A stretch of DNA of 39,365 bases from Bacillus sp. FJAT-27245 (GTDB lineage Bacteria > Bacillota > Bacilli > Bacillales > Cytobacillaceae), in the NCBI RefSeq assembly GCF_001273955.1, contig NZ_LIGI01000001.1:1911112-1950476 (forward strand). The letters run 5' to 3'. Below the pieces are notes generated by a model. That model was not told the origin of the DNA and searched no databases. It worked only from the letters and a program-made list of their open reading frames with translations. A program made the translations under genes and the position numbers. This document shows, piece by piece, positions 8,073-16,700 of this stretch (the stretch's first letter is position 1; the number at the start of each line of letters is the position of its first letter).

Positions 8073-8237
8073 ATGGTTAAATGGGATGAACAAGGAGCTC
8101 CGAACAATAATCTCTCCCCGAAAACAATCAGGAATTCGAAGCTTCTGGGCAAGGAAAAGGCTCCTGAGTTTTCCGAGGAACTGTCGGACGGCGGGGAGCG
8201 GAACCGGTTCATTGAAAACAGAAATCGAAAATCATAG
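8073..8237 (+). CDS. Small hydrophilic protein, hypothetical
   Basis: 54 residues, highly charged and rich in Asn, Lys, Glu and Arg, with no hydrophobic segment (begins MVKWDEQGAPNNN). GAGGTG lies six bases before the ATG, and a strong terminator begins three bases after the stop. It follows the NapD-like gene by 70 bases and may share its transcript. The family is not recognised; the compact fit between ribosome binding site and terminator is the main evidence. Confidence 0.5.
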   Translation: MVKWDEQGAPNNNLSPKTIRNSKLLGKEKAPEFSEELSDGGERNRFIENRNRKS

Positions 8238-8240
8238 AAA

Positions 8241-8270
8241 AAAGCGATGCCGCATGCATCGCTTTTTTTC
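8241..8270. terminator. Terminator between convergent genes
   Basis: AGCGATGC-CGCAT-GCATCGCT is a perfect 8-bp stem flanked by AAA on the left and TTTTTTT on the right, so it can work in both directions. It serves the 8073-8237 ORF and the minus-strand holin-like gene. Confidence 0.9.
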
Positions 8271-8272
8271 TT

Positions 8273-8536
8273 TTAACGCCGGGCCTTAAGCCATTTGACC
8301 GTTTGTTTGTATAGTTGATGGATGAAGACGGCGATTGCGGCAACAATGATGGCGTTGGACACGGCTACAGATTTTAGCCCGAAAACAATAAGTGCGATGA
8401 TTAAGGCGACAGCCAACAGGAGCCAAATGATCGCATGCCTTGGTACAGTTGATGAGTGCTTTAGGAAATACCCGATGATCCAAAGGATAGGGATCAGGTA
8501 GAAGAAGTGGGCATGAAGAAATTGTACGAGTGCCAT
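8273..8536 (-). CDS. Holin-like small membrane protein (paralogue 1)
   Basis: 87 residues with three hydrophobic helices and a basic C-terminus (KWLKARR). It aligns end to end with the gene at 8726-8983: VQFLHAHFFYLIPILWIIGYFLKH matches IQILNQNYYFLVPVLWIIGFALKK in size and spacing, and IHQLYKQ matches GHQAWKQ. The pair resembles the phage holin families of Firmicutes (PF16079-like). I place the start at the ATG at 8536, which aligns with the start of the paralogue; the GTG three codons upstream is possible but the site GAAAGGATG is better spaced for the ATG. No endolysin or other phage gene is near. Confidence 0.7.
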   Translation of the reverse strand: MALVQFLHAHFFYLIPILWIIGYFLKHSSTVPRHAIIWLLLAVALIIALIVFGLKSVAVSNAIIVAAIAVFIHQLYKQTVKWLKARR

Positions 8537-8725
8537 ATGTTTCACATCCTTTCACCACACCTTATGGCCCGGTTAAAAAAAGGATTGTACGTTACCCCAG
8601 TTGTAGATAATATTTTCGTTTACGATTGTGGTGGCTCCAATGAGGTGAAGGAAAGTTCCAAGTGTTGTGGCCACTTAATTGGGATGGGATTTATGCCAAA
8701 GTTAGCATTTTGTTTTTCATTTGTT

Positions 8726-8983
8726 TCAGGAATCAAGGCCTTCGAGCGATTGCTTCCACGCCTGATGCCCGAAAACAGCTGTCCCTGCCGCGATGATTCC
8801 ATTTATTATGGCGTCAATATTGAAGCCAAACGCTATCCAGGCGAGAACAAGGGAAATACCAAACAGGAACCAAATAATCGACCAATCGGGAACCCGCGGT
8901 GTTTTCTTAAGCGCGAAGCCAATAATCCAAAGGACAGGCACAAGAAAATAATAATTTTGATTAAGAATTTGGATGAAATCCAA
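8726..8983 (-). CDS. Holin-like small membrane protein (paralogue 2)
   Basis: 85 residues with three hydrophobic helices. The core FLVPVLWIIGFALKKTPRVP followed by WSIIWFLFGISL and GIIAAGTAVFGHQAWKQ is typical of small Firmicute holins (PF16079-like). Start is TTG at 8983 with GAAAGGATGTGAA upstream. The same upstream block (TTCACATCCTTTC, then a lysine-codon-like A run and TTGTAC) precedes paralogue 1, so the duplication included the leader. About 190 bases separate the genes. A holin normally makes the membrane holes that release an endolysin; without phage genes these may be domesticated or regulate autolysis. Confidence 0.75.
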   Translation of the reverse strand: MDFIQILNQNYYFLVPVLWIIGFALKKTPRVPDWSIIWFLFGISLVLAWIAFGFNIDAIINGIIAAGTAVFGHQAWKQSLEGLDS

Positions 8984-9138
8984 GACTTTTCACATCCTTT
9001 CAAATTACTATATGTCCTGTTTGAAAAAAGGTTTGTACCCTCTCCCGAGTTAAAAGAATATTTTCAAAGTTATTAAAGAAATGTAAAATAAAATGTGAGG
9101 GTTGGAAAAAAGAGGTTTTTTAGAGTGGGGGAGTTTGT

Positions 9139-10278
9139 TTGCCAAGGAAGTATGATTTGGACTGGCTGCGTGTGCTTGCAACATTTGCTGTATTTTCGTA
9201 TCACATCTTAATGTTTTTCAACCCGTGGCCATGGCATGTGAAAAATTATGAAACCGGTTCAATGGGCGTGCTGATTGTCTCATTGGTGATTAGCACATGG
9301 ATCATGCCATTGTTTTTTGCGATTTCAGGAATGACGGCGTCTATTTCTTTTCAGAAACGTCCGGTGAAAAAGTACATGAAAGAACGGCTAGCGAGGCTCG
9401 GTATCCCGCTTTTGTTCGGCGTAGTTGTCCTCACCCCTCCGCAGGTGTATGCGGAAAGGATCAGCCACCATCAATTTGAAGGAAGTTTTCTTTCTTTTAT
9501 GGGCAATTATTTTAACGGGCCTTACCTTGATATTGGCGCGGAAGGGAATTTTGCGTTCGCCGGGCACCATCTCTGGTATTTGCTTGTATTGCTTTTTTTT
9601 ACTCTTGGTACGTTGCCTCTTTTTAAAAGGATGCCAGCGAAGAGGGAAAAACGGATTGGAGCTGCCGGCCTGCTTATTGTGGCGATTTTGCCATTGATCG
9701 CGGCCGCATCGCTTGTCGATCTTGTAAATCTTGGTGGGTACGATATCACTTTTTATCTAATCATCTTTTTGTACGGCTATTATTATTTTTCAACAGATGA
9801 GTTTGTCGAAGTTACTGAACGATTTTTCGGGCTGAATTGTGTTGTTGCCTTTTCGGGGACGATTCTGTTTGTTCTATTGTATATGCAATCGTTTTATGGC
9901 GGCGGGATTTTGGAACGGCTGGCGTTCTGGGGAGCGAAATCCGTTAGCGGATATTTCATGATGATGGTGTTGTTTACGCTGGCGCGAAGGTATTTGACTC
10001 GGAAAAATAAATTCCTTGCCTACTGGAATGAGGCCTCGATGCCCTTTTACATCCTCCATCAGCCGATCATCGTCGGAATTGGCTTTTTCCTGGCCGATGT
10101 GGGCTGGAAAGTTGGCTTGAAACTGCCCGTGTTGGCGGCGGGAGCCTTCACGGTCATTGTCTGCCTGTACGAATTTGTTGTGAAACGAACCCATTTCCTG
10201 CGCCCGTTATTCGGCATAAAAGGGAAGCCTGCCGGAAAATTGTCGATTGTGCCAAGTGGCAGGGAGATTGGGAAATAA
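9139..10278 (+). CDS. Acyltransferase 3 family membrane protein
   Basis: 379 residues, about ten membrane helices. It opens with RKYDLDWLRVLATFAVFSYH, the characteristic acyltransferase-3 (OafA/WecH-like) start with the catalytic-region Arg and His. Later elements include PLFFAISGM, the basic loop KKYMKERLARLGIPLLFG and the C-terminal PFYILHQPIIV. Members transfer acyl groups to cell-surface sugars or other exported molecules; the acceptor is unknown. Start is TTG with GTGGGGGAG upstream. It is monocistronic or at the head of a short unit with the next gene. Confidence 0.9.
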   Translation: MPRKYDLDWLRVLATFAVFSYHILMFFNPWPWHVKNYETGSMGVLIVSLVISTWIMPLFFAISGMTASISFQKRPVKKYMKERLARLGIPLLFGVVVLTPPQVYAERISHHQFEGSFLSFMGNYFNGPYLDIGAEGNFAFAGHHLWYLLVLLFFTLGTLPLFKRMPAKREKRIGAAGLLIVAILPLIAAASLVDLVNLGGYDITFYLIIFLYGYYYFSTDEFVEVTERFFGLNCVVAFSGTILFVLLYMQSFYGGGILERLAFWGAKSVSGYFMMMVLFTLARRYLTRKNKFLAYWNEASMPFYILHQPIIVGIGFFLADVGWKVGLKLPVLAAGAFTVIVCLYEFVVKRTHFLRPLFGIKGKPAGKLSIVPSGREIGK

Positions 10279-10378
10279 TTGGCAGGAAGTCGTCTGTTAT
10301 GTAAAATAAAGGTAGTGTCATAAATTATTGGAATTACCTTAAAATGCAAGAATAAATCAGATTTAAAGGGGGAGAAAC

Positions 10379-10711
10379 GTGAAGAACAAGAAGATCGTCA
10401 TTTTTCTGTTGGCGCTCGTCGTGGAGGCACTAATTTCATACGCGGTTGCCGCGAAATTTTCCGTGCGGTTTATCGAGGTTATGTTTTTCATCGGCCTCGT
10501 CTTTACGGCAGCCTCGTTTTACTTTTCGAGCAGTGGGGGCACGACGTCCGATTTTGGCAACCTGAATACGAGCGCCCAGACCGGCTTGATTCAAAAGCGG
10601 CAGGAGTTTGTGTTCAGGAGGGGACCGATTTTTACCGCCTCCGCTCTGTTTATGGCGATAGGACTCATTTTCTTTCTCTTATTACTAACCGGAAAAATCC
10701 CGCCTGCTTAA
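10379..10711 (+). CDS. Hypothetical membrane protein (possibly DUF3899-like)
   Basis: 110 residues with three membrane helices, about residues 6-24, 31-50 and 84-106. Between helices 2 and 3 is a loop rich in Ser, Gly and Asn (SSSGGTTSDFGN) followed by a basic stretch (LIQKRQEFVFRR). GTG start preceded by AAAGGGGGAG. The layout is like small Bacillus DUF3899 proteins, but I cannot confirm this. A terminator follows at 10794. Confidence 0.7.
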   Translation: MKNKKIVIFLLALVVEALISYAVAAKFSVRFIEVMFFIGLVFTAASFYFSSSGGTTSDFGNLNTSAQTGLIQKRQEFVFRRGPIFTASALFMAIGLIFFLLLLTGKIPPA

Positions 10712-10793
10712 TGGGTTATTTGCAGCATGGAAGAAGGCCTTGCCTGTATTTAACTAGAATAAAGTCGCCTTCATATGGCGCAAACCAATTTTC

Positions 10794-10821
10794 AGCCTGA
10801 AGGAACTCTCAGGCTTTTTTT
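10794..10821 (+). terminator. Terminator
   Basis: AGCCTGA / TCAGGCT with an 8-base loop, followed by seven T. Confidence 0.88.
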
Positions 10822-10862
10822 ATGTTTTTTTTTAAAAAAAGATGGGTTTTTCAAATCCACCA

Positions 10863-10916
10863 TGTCCATTTCACCCTTCATCCACCTATATAAATGGTGA
10901 AAGGAGGTGATGGACA
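10863..10916 (+). promoter_or_regulatory. Hairpin that could hide the DUF1659 ribosome binding site
   Basis: TGTCCAT (10863-10869) is complementary to ATGGACA (10910-10916), and the adjoining CACC can pair with GGTG of the very strong ribosome binding site AAAGGAGGTGA (10900-10910). The start codon follows immediately. The structure has bulges, and TATATAAA lies in the loop. It could restrain translation until melted or bound; it could also be an operator in DNA. Confidence 0.4.
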
Positions 10917-11135
10917 ATGGCACTGGCACTTCTCGCTGATTCGAAACTGCGCCTCGTTTTTGAAACAGGCGTCAATGAAAAGGGCGAACCGATTTTTAAG
11001 TCGAAAACGTTCAACAATTTGAAGACGGAAGCGACTCCGGCCCAGATGTACCTTGCTGCATCGGCAATCGGGGCTCTATCCGCGGACCCATTGAGCGTGG
11101 TTGAACGAAACGACCGCACGGAAATCATCAGTTAA
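10917..11135 (+). CDS. DUF1659 family protein
   Basis: 72 residues. The pattern of two beta-rich segments (RLVFETGVNEKGEPIFKSKTF) and a helix (TPAQMYLAASAIGALS) matches DUF1659, a small cytosolic family common in Bacillaceae. Function unknown. The ribosome binding site is a near-perfect AAAGGAGGTGA that may be folded into a hairpin. First gene of a group with DUF2922 and yvrJ, a pairing seen repeatedly in this family of bacteria. Confidence 0.85.
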   Translation: MALALLADSKLRLVFETGVNEKGEPIFKSKTFNNLKTEATPAQMYLAASAIGALSADPLSVVERNDRTEIIS

Positions 11136-11172
11136 TTTATCAAAAATTTAAACAGGCAGGAGGTGAATAAGG

Positions 11173-11391
11173 ATGGCAAAATCATTGGAGCTAAGCTTTA
11201 TGACGGAAGCCGGAAAGGTTTCGAGGCTCACAATCGATAACCCTAAGGAACCGATTGATCCCGCGGTTGTAAAACAATCGATGGAAAATATCATCGCGGC
11301 CGGCATTTTCATCACGCCAAACGGAAATTATACTGCTGTTGAAGGCGCGAGGGTAATCGAACGCAACGTGACCGATTACGAAATCGTTTAA
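11173..11391 (+). CDS. DUF2922 family protein
   Basis: 72 residues. KSLELSFMTEAGKVSRLTID, then NPKEPIDPAVVKQSMENIIAAGIF, then the C-terminal EGARVIERNVTDYEIV, match the DUF2922 profile as I know it. GCAGGAGGTGA lies seven bases before the ATG. It follows DUF1659 by 37 bases and is closed by a strong terminator. Function unknown; it probably works with its neighbour. Confidence 0.88.
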   Translation: MAKSLELSFMTEAGKVSRLTIDNPKEPIDPAVVKQSMENIIAAGIFITPNGNYTAVEGARVIERNVTDYEIV

Positions 11392-11397
11392 TAAGGA

Positions 11398-11434
11398 AGG
11401 AGCCGGTTACGTTATGGAGCCGGCTCCTTTTTTT
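11398..11434 (+). terminator. Terminator after DUF1659-DUF2922
   Basis: AGGAGCCGG / CCGGCTCCT perfect 9-bp stem with a 13-base loop and a run of seven T. Confidence 0.93.
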
Positions 11435-11547
11435 AAAATATGGCCATCTAAAAAGGTGCAGCCTCTGGTGAGCCAAAAAGAAATTTAAAACGAACTTGGG
11501 TATAGGGAAGTTTAACTCGATAAAAAATAGGGAATGGAGGTAAGGAA

Positions 11548-11691
11548 ATGGATCAGATTATCCCGATTATTAGTGAAGTCGGCTTTCCGATCGCGGTGAC
11601 GCTATACCTGCTGTACCGGATTGAAACCCGCCTCGACCTGGTCGTCCAGTCGATCCAGGACTTGCCGGGAAGGTTGAGTGACCGGATGTAA
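11548..11691 (+). CDS. yvrJ: YvrJ family small membrane protein
   Basis: 47 residues: a short N-terminus, one hydrophobic helix (ISEVGFPIAVTLYLLY), then RIETRLDLVVQSIQDLP, the recognisable core of YvrJ-family proteins. GGAGG (11536-11540) lies seven bases before the ATG. In this family it often sits beside DUF1659 and DUF2922 genes, as here, although the terminator at 11398 separates the transcripts. Function unknown. Confidence 0.85.
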   Translation: MDQIIPIISEVGFPIAVTLYLLYRIETRLDLVVQSIQDLPGRLSDRM

Positions 11692-11714
11692 CGGTAAGTT
11701 CGGCGCTCCAAATC

Positions 11715-11743
11715 TTTACAGTACTGAAGGAATATGGTATAGT
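11715..11743 (+). promoter_or_regulatory. Sigma-A promoter of the cold-shock gene
   Basis: TTTACA (11715-11720), a 17-base spacer and TATAGT (11738-11743). Transcription would start near 11750, giving a leader of about 108 bases. Long structured leaders are typical of cold-shock genes and control their translation by temperature. Confidence 0.7.
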
Positions 11744-11857
11744 TGTTAATGCCGTTATACGGATTGGCGCTTCGAAAATTGGGTTTTCGCAGCAAGCCGA
11801 AGTCTGTTGGCGAAATTTACACTTGGCCGAACATGGCCACTAGGAGGATTTTGTTAG

Positions 11858-12058
11858 ATGAAAAACGGTAAAGTTAAATGGTTCAACGCAGAAAAAGGTT
11901 TTGGCTTCATTGAGACAGAGGAAGGCAACGACGTATTCGTCCACTTCTCTGCAATCCAATCCGAAGGCTTCAAATCTCTTGAGGAAGGCGAAGAAGTTTC
12001 TTTCGAAATCGTTGAAGGAGCACGCGGCCCTCAAGCAGCCAACGTAACGAAATTATAA
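11858..12058 (+). CDS. Cold-shock protein (CspA/CspB family)
   Basis: 66 residues, a single OB-fold. Both RNA-binding motifs are intact: KGFGFIE (RNP1) and VFVHFSAI (RNP2); the C-terminal [10 protein letters not shown] is also typical. It binds single-stranded RNA and DNA and acts as an RNA chaperone. TAGGAGGA precedes the ATG. It has its own promoter with a long leader and its own terminator. Bacillaceae carry several paralogues, so I do not choose between cspB, cspC and cspD. Confidence 0.96.
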   Translation: MKNGKVKWFNAEKGFGFIETEEGNDVFVHFSAIQSEGFKSLEEGEEVSFEIVEGARGPQAANVTKL

Positions 12059-12077
12059 TAGCCAGACCCGATAAAAA

Positions 12078-12108
12078 ACAGCCAGGCCCAAGTGCCTGGC
12101 TGTTTTTC
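12078..12108 (+). terminator. Terminator of the cold-shock gene
   Basis: ACAGCCAGGC-CCAAGT-GCCTGGCTGT, a perfect 10-bp stem, followed by T-rich DNA. Confidence 0.93.
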
Positions 12109-12225
12109 TATGAAAGGTTTGAAAAGCTCGAAAGGTACGTTTGTGAGTGTGTGGTATAATTTGGATGTGAAGTGCCGACTTATTCAAGTCCGACAGCTTT
12201 TTTAACATAAGAAGTGGATTAGTCT

Positions 12226-12395
12226 TTTACTGTCCGAATGAGGTGCTGCCGCTGCTGTTCGGTCGTTAACTCTTTTTTTAATGCCAAATGAAGTGCAGCC
12301 TGCTGCTGTTGGAGCGCTAAGTTTTCCTTTAGTTCCCGAATGATGTGCTATCCATTGCTGTTCGGGCGCTAAGTTTTTCTTTAGAGCCCGTAGGA
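12226..12395. repeat. Tandem array, about 3.3 units of 51 bp
   Basis: Units start with TTTA at 12226, 12277, 12328 and 12380. A consensus could be read as TTTAnTnCCGAATGAnGTGCtgCCnnTGCTGTT and then CGGnCGcTAAgTTTT (two pieces). CCGAA near the start and TTCGG near position 33 can pair in units 1 and 3. The last unit is cut short. Being a multiple of 3, the period leaves an open minus-strand frame with a degenerate 17-residue repeat, but that frame has no ribosome binding site and I do not call it. The rest of 12109-12631 holds an extended -10 element (TGGTATAAT at 12152-12160), a weak hairpin with a T run near 12175-12203, and no gene. Confidence 0.7.
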
Positions 12396-12631
12396 ATGCC
12401 AGAGATTCCAGTTTTACGGTCCAGCTAGCAGACTTGTTTTTTGCTTCTTTAATGCGAGAGCAGTATTTAAACTTGAGTGGGGGTTTTTCTTCTAGTATTT
12501 TTCGTACAAACGGTAGAAGATGCGATGCGACCACCACACCAACCAACGGTTACCTAATTTTGGTTTTGCCAACAGTGTGGAGCAGTGCCTTATAATAATA
12601 GATAACAAGAATAATGGAAGAGGTGGGAAAC

Positions 12632-13780
12632 ATGAAGTTTATACATACTGCTGATTGGCATCTTGGCAAATTGGTCCACGGTGTTTACATGACCGAACAT
12701 CAGCGTGAAGTGCTCGAGCAATTCATTCACCTGGTGGAGGAGGAAAAGCCGGATGCCGTCGTGATTGCGGGGGATTTGTATGACCGCTCCGTACCGCCGG
12801 TTGATGCCGTCAATTTACTCGATGAAATTCTATTTAAACTGAATGTTGAACTGAAAACGCCGATTATTTCAATCGCCGGAAACCATGACAGCGCCGACCG
12901 CCTCTCGTTCGGGAGTTCATGGTACAGGCACAGCCATTTTTATTTGAGCGGAAAATTAAGTGATAGTTTTAAACCGGTACATATGAACGGCGTTAATTTT
13001 TATTTGCTGCCCTATGCGGAACCGGGGGCGGTCAAGGAACTGCTGGATGACCACTCGATACATACCCATCACGATGCGATGAAGGCGCTTATTGGTAGGA
13101 TTGAAGAAGAACTGAATCCGAATGAGCCGAACGTGCTTGTCGGACATGCCTTTGTGACAGGCGGGGAAACATGCGAATCCGAACGGCTGTTATCAGTCGG
13201 TGCTTCCGGCAACGTAGGGGCCGAATTGTTTAAGCCATTTTCCTATACGGCGCTCGGCCATCTTCACAATCCAAACGCGATTCGCCATGAGACAATTAAG
13301 TATTCCGGCTCTCTATTAAAATATTCTTTTTCAGAAGCGAAGCATAAAAAGTCGGTTTCAATCATTGAGATGGAGCGCAACGGCACCTTCTCGATCCGCG
13401 AAAGGTCGCTTGCGGCTACGAAGGATATGCGCGAGCTCGAAGGCTATCTGGACGAGCTGCTCGACCCTTCATTTTTTGAAAAGCAAAAAAGTGATGATTA
13501 CTTGAAAGTGACACTCCTTGATGAAGGGGCGATTCTCGACCCGATGGGCAAGCTCCGCCAGGTCTACCCGAATGTGATGCATCTTGAAAGAAAATCCGAC
13601 CTCGCCGACCAAAAACGGAACAATGGATTTTCAATTGGCGACAGCAGGAAAAAGAAATCGGAACTCGAGTTATTCGAGCAATTTTACAAGGAGATGACAG
13701 CCCAGGAGTTCACCGACGAGAAAAAATCGGTTGTCTCAAGCGTTATCGAATCTGCTGTAAAGGAGGAATTGCCGGTATGA
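12632..13780 (+). CDS. sbcD: DNA double-strand-break repair nuclease SbcD
   Basis: 382 residues; Mre11-type calcineurin-like phosphoesterase. Metal-binding motifs appear in order: DWHLGK, GDLYDR, GNHD, GHAF and GHLH. Together with SbcC it forms an ATP-dependent nuclease that opens hairpins and trims blocked DNA ends. I start at the ATG at 12632 (MKFIHTADWH), which matches the family start and has GAGGTGGG upstream; an in-frame ATG at 12614 is probably unused. The stop overlaps the sbcC start by four bases (ATGA), showing translational coupling. Its hairpin-cleaving job is notable because long inverted repeats lie on both sides of the operon. Confidence 0.96.
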   Translation: MKFIHTADWHLGKLVHGVYMTEHQREVLEQFIHLVEEEKPDAVVIAGDLYDRSVPPVDAVNLLDEILFKLNVELKTPIISIAGNHDSADRLSFGSSWYRHSHFYLSGKLSDSFKPVHMNGVNFYLLPYAEPGAVKELLDDHSIHTHHDAMKALIGRIEEELNPNEPNVLVGHAFVTGGETCESERLLSVGASGNVGAELFKPFSYTALGHLHNPNAIRHETIKYSGSLLKYSFSEAKHKKSVSIIEMERNGTFSIRERSLAATKDMRELEGYLDELLDPSFFEKQKSDDYLKVTLLDEGAILDPMGKLRQVYPNVMHLERKSDLADQKRNNGFSIGDSRKKKSELELFEQFYKEMTAQEFTDEKKSVVSSVIESAVKEELPV

Positions 13781-16700
13781 GGCCAATTACATTGACAATG
13801 CAGGCATTCGGTCCTTATGCAGGAAAGGAAACGATCCATTTCTCCACGCTTGGCAATAGGACGATGTTTGTCATTTCCGGTAAGACGGGATCAGGGAAAA
13901 CAACAATTTTCGATGCGATTAGCTATGCGATTTATGGGAAGGCAAGCGGAGAGGACCGGACAGGCGCCGACTTGCGGAGCCAATTTGCGAAGGATGACGT
14001 CATTACGGAAGTGTCGCTCGAATTTTCGCTTCGGGACAAACGGTACTTCATTGTCCGCACGCCCCAGCAGGAAAGGCGGAAGGAACGCGGCGAAGGGACG
14101 AGGACGCTTCCTGCGACCGCCAGCCTGTACATGGTCGACGAACACGGCCGCCAGCAATTGCTCGCATCCAAAGTGACCGAGGTTGAGGAACGAATCAAGG
14201 AAATTATGCTCATCGACAGCAACCAGTTCCGGCAAATCCTGATGATTCCGCAGGGCGAATTCCGGAAATTGCTGACGTCCGACAGTAAAGACAAAGAAGT
14301 TATCCTGCAGCGTCTATTCCATACGCAAATCTACAAGCTCGTCGAGGAAAAACTGCGGACGGAAGCCCAGGATTTGAAAAAGAAAGTGGAAGACAGGATA
14401 GCGAAACGAAGCGACGAACTGAAACGGATCCAGGCATCCTTCAACGAAGAGTTGATTGAGCTCATGGAAGCCGGCAGCGTGAACGACAATCTCATTCTCC
14501 CGCTGCTTGCCGATGAAATTGCCGAGATGGCAGCGGAAATCGATGTGCTTACGGAAAGGGTATCCGCTAAACGGGATGAGCAGGACAAGCTGAAGCAGCA
14601 CTATTTTGCGGCTGAAGCAACCCTTAAGCAATTCCGCGACAAGGAAGCCCTCGAAGCGAAGAAGCAATCGCTTGAAAGCCGGAAGGACCTTTTCCTCGAA
14701 AAAGAAAAACAGATTGTCCTTGCAAGGAAAGCGGCATTGCTCGCATCGCAGGAGGAACTTTGCCACCGTTTGAAAAAAGAAGTCGATGGCGCACGGGCTA
14801 CCCTGTCCGGGCTTGAAGAAAACGTGAAACGGCTCATCGAATTGAAGGCAGCCAGGGAAAAGGAATATGAGAACGAGAAAAACCGCGAGCAGGAACGCCA
14901 GGACCTTTTGGAACAGGCAAACAGGCTGTTAAACATGAAGGACGATGTGCATTCCTTCGCGGATGTACAGGAGAAACTGTCGAAAACGGACACTTTGCTT
15001 GAACAGAAAAAATCCCGTCTCGTTGCTGTTGAATCGAAGGCAGCGGAGACCGAGCGCGAGGAAAAGGCGCTTCTTTTAAAAAAGGCGGAAATTGACGAGG
15101 CAAAAATCGCCAGGATTGAAAATGAGCGAAACCTTGAAAAAGTAGAGAATACCCTGGGATTGCTTGGCAAGCTGGAAGGGCTTAAGACCAGATTCCAGCA
15201 GGCATCCGCAGATCTTGAAAGAAAAAAGGCGGCCTTCGAGTCAGCGGAGAACGGTTTTCTTGAAGCAAGGCGCCATGTTGATCTTCTTGAAGAAAAATGG
15301 CTAAAAGGCCAGGCGTCAATTTTGGCGGCAACGCTTCAGCCAGGGGACCAATGCCCAGTATGCGGGTCTAACCATCACCCGGCCCCAGCCCATGGAACCG
15401 GCGGCGATATACCTGACGAGCAGGCACTTAGGCTTGCCAAGCAGCAGGCGTCCCTTCGTGAGCAGGAAAAGGTGAAAGCCGAAAGCGCCTATCTCGAAAG
15501 TAAATCGGCTGCATCGCGGCTGTCGGAGGATGTGGAAGCAGCGTCAGAAGAACTTGGCAAAAACGCGCCAAGCTTTATTGCTGATGGGGAAGAAGCGTTC
15601 CGTTCAGCGTTGCTTGCTGAAAAAACGGAAATGTTAAAAGCGAAGGACCGGATTGCGGCGATTCTCGCACAGGAATCGCATGTCGGAAAACTCTTGGGTG
15701 GTATTGAGGAAACCAGGTTAGCCCTTAAGAATGAGCAGGATGCATTAAGGGTGGAAATTGGTGACCTCTCCGTCCGGATTGCGGAGCTGAAGGCGCAATT
15801 TAACAGGATGCTTACAATTGTTCCGGAAGGCCTCCGCTCGGTACCTGTGTATGAAAAAACGCTTAACGATGTGAAAAGCCGCCACGAACAGCTTGTAAAG
15901 AAGCTTGAACAGGCGCAAAAACTCCTTCAGGAAGCGGTCGAAAAATTGGGTGCGGAATCGGCGCGGCTCGACGATGCACGACTTTATTTTTCGAAAAAGG
16001 AAAAGGAACTCGCCGAGGAACGGGAAAGCTTCAGGTCGCAAATGATTGCACGGGGCTTCGAAAATTACTCCGCTTATGAGAAGGCGAGATTGAAGGACGA
16101 CGAAATTGCCCGGATTGAAGAGGATGTAAGGGCGTATAACGAAGATGTGAAAGTATGCACGGAGCTTTTGTCCGAGCTGAAAGGAAAGCTTGCAGGGGTG
16201 GAGCCGCCAAACCTGAATGCCCTTGCCGAAGCGCTTACGGCCATCGCGGCGGAAATCGACAGCCTCCAGAAGCGCGGAACGGACCTTTATTTAAAGAAAA
16301 ACCAAAACGAGGAAATCCTGCAGCGCGCGGAAACTCTGAATCAGGAAATGAAGCAGCTTGAGGAACGTTACCGCATTGTCGGGGACCTTTCGGATATTGC
16401 GAGGGGCCAGAATTCGTATCGCCTCACCTTCGAGCGTTATGTTCTCGCTGCGTTCCTTGATGATATTTTACGGGAAGCGAATGGAAGGCTTTCAAAAATG
16501 ACGTCCGGGCGTTTCCAGCTGCGAAGGAAAACGGACCGCTCGAAAGGAAACGTCCAAAGCGGCCTGGAACTGCTAGTATTCGACCAGTACACGTCGCAGG
16601 AGCGGCATGTAAAAACGCTCTCGGGCGGTGAAAGCTTCAAGGCGGCGTTGTCGCTCGCACTCGGGCTTGCGGATGTCGTGCAGGCTAATGCTGGCGGAGT

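Noticed and set aside
8507-9076. 189-residue plus-strand frame across the holin-like genes
   Set aside because: Antisense to two supported genes whose homology to each other is clear; no ribosome binding site and no domain.
12150-12203. Small RNA from an extended -10 to a hairpin with T run
   Set aside because: The hairpin has a bulge and the -35 is poor; a transcript of about 40 bases is not convincing without RNA data.
12202-12546. Minus-strand 114-residue frame over the 51-bp array
   Set aside because: It is open only because the period is a multiple of 3. No ribosome binding site, low-complexity product with degenerate 17-residue repeats.
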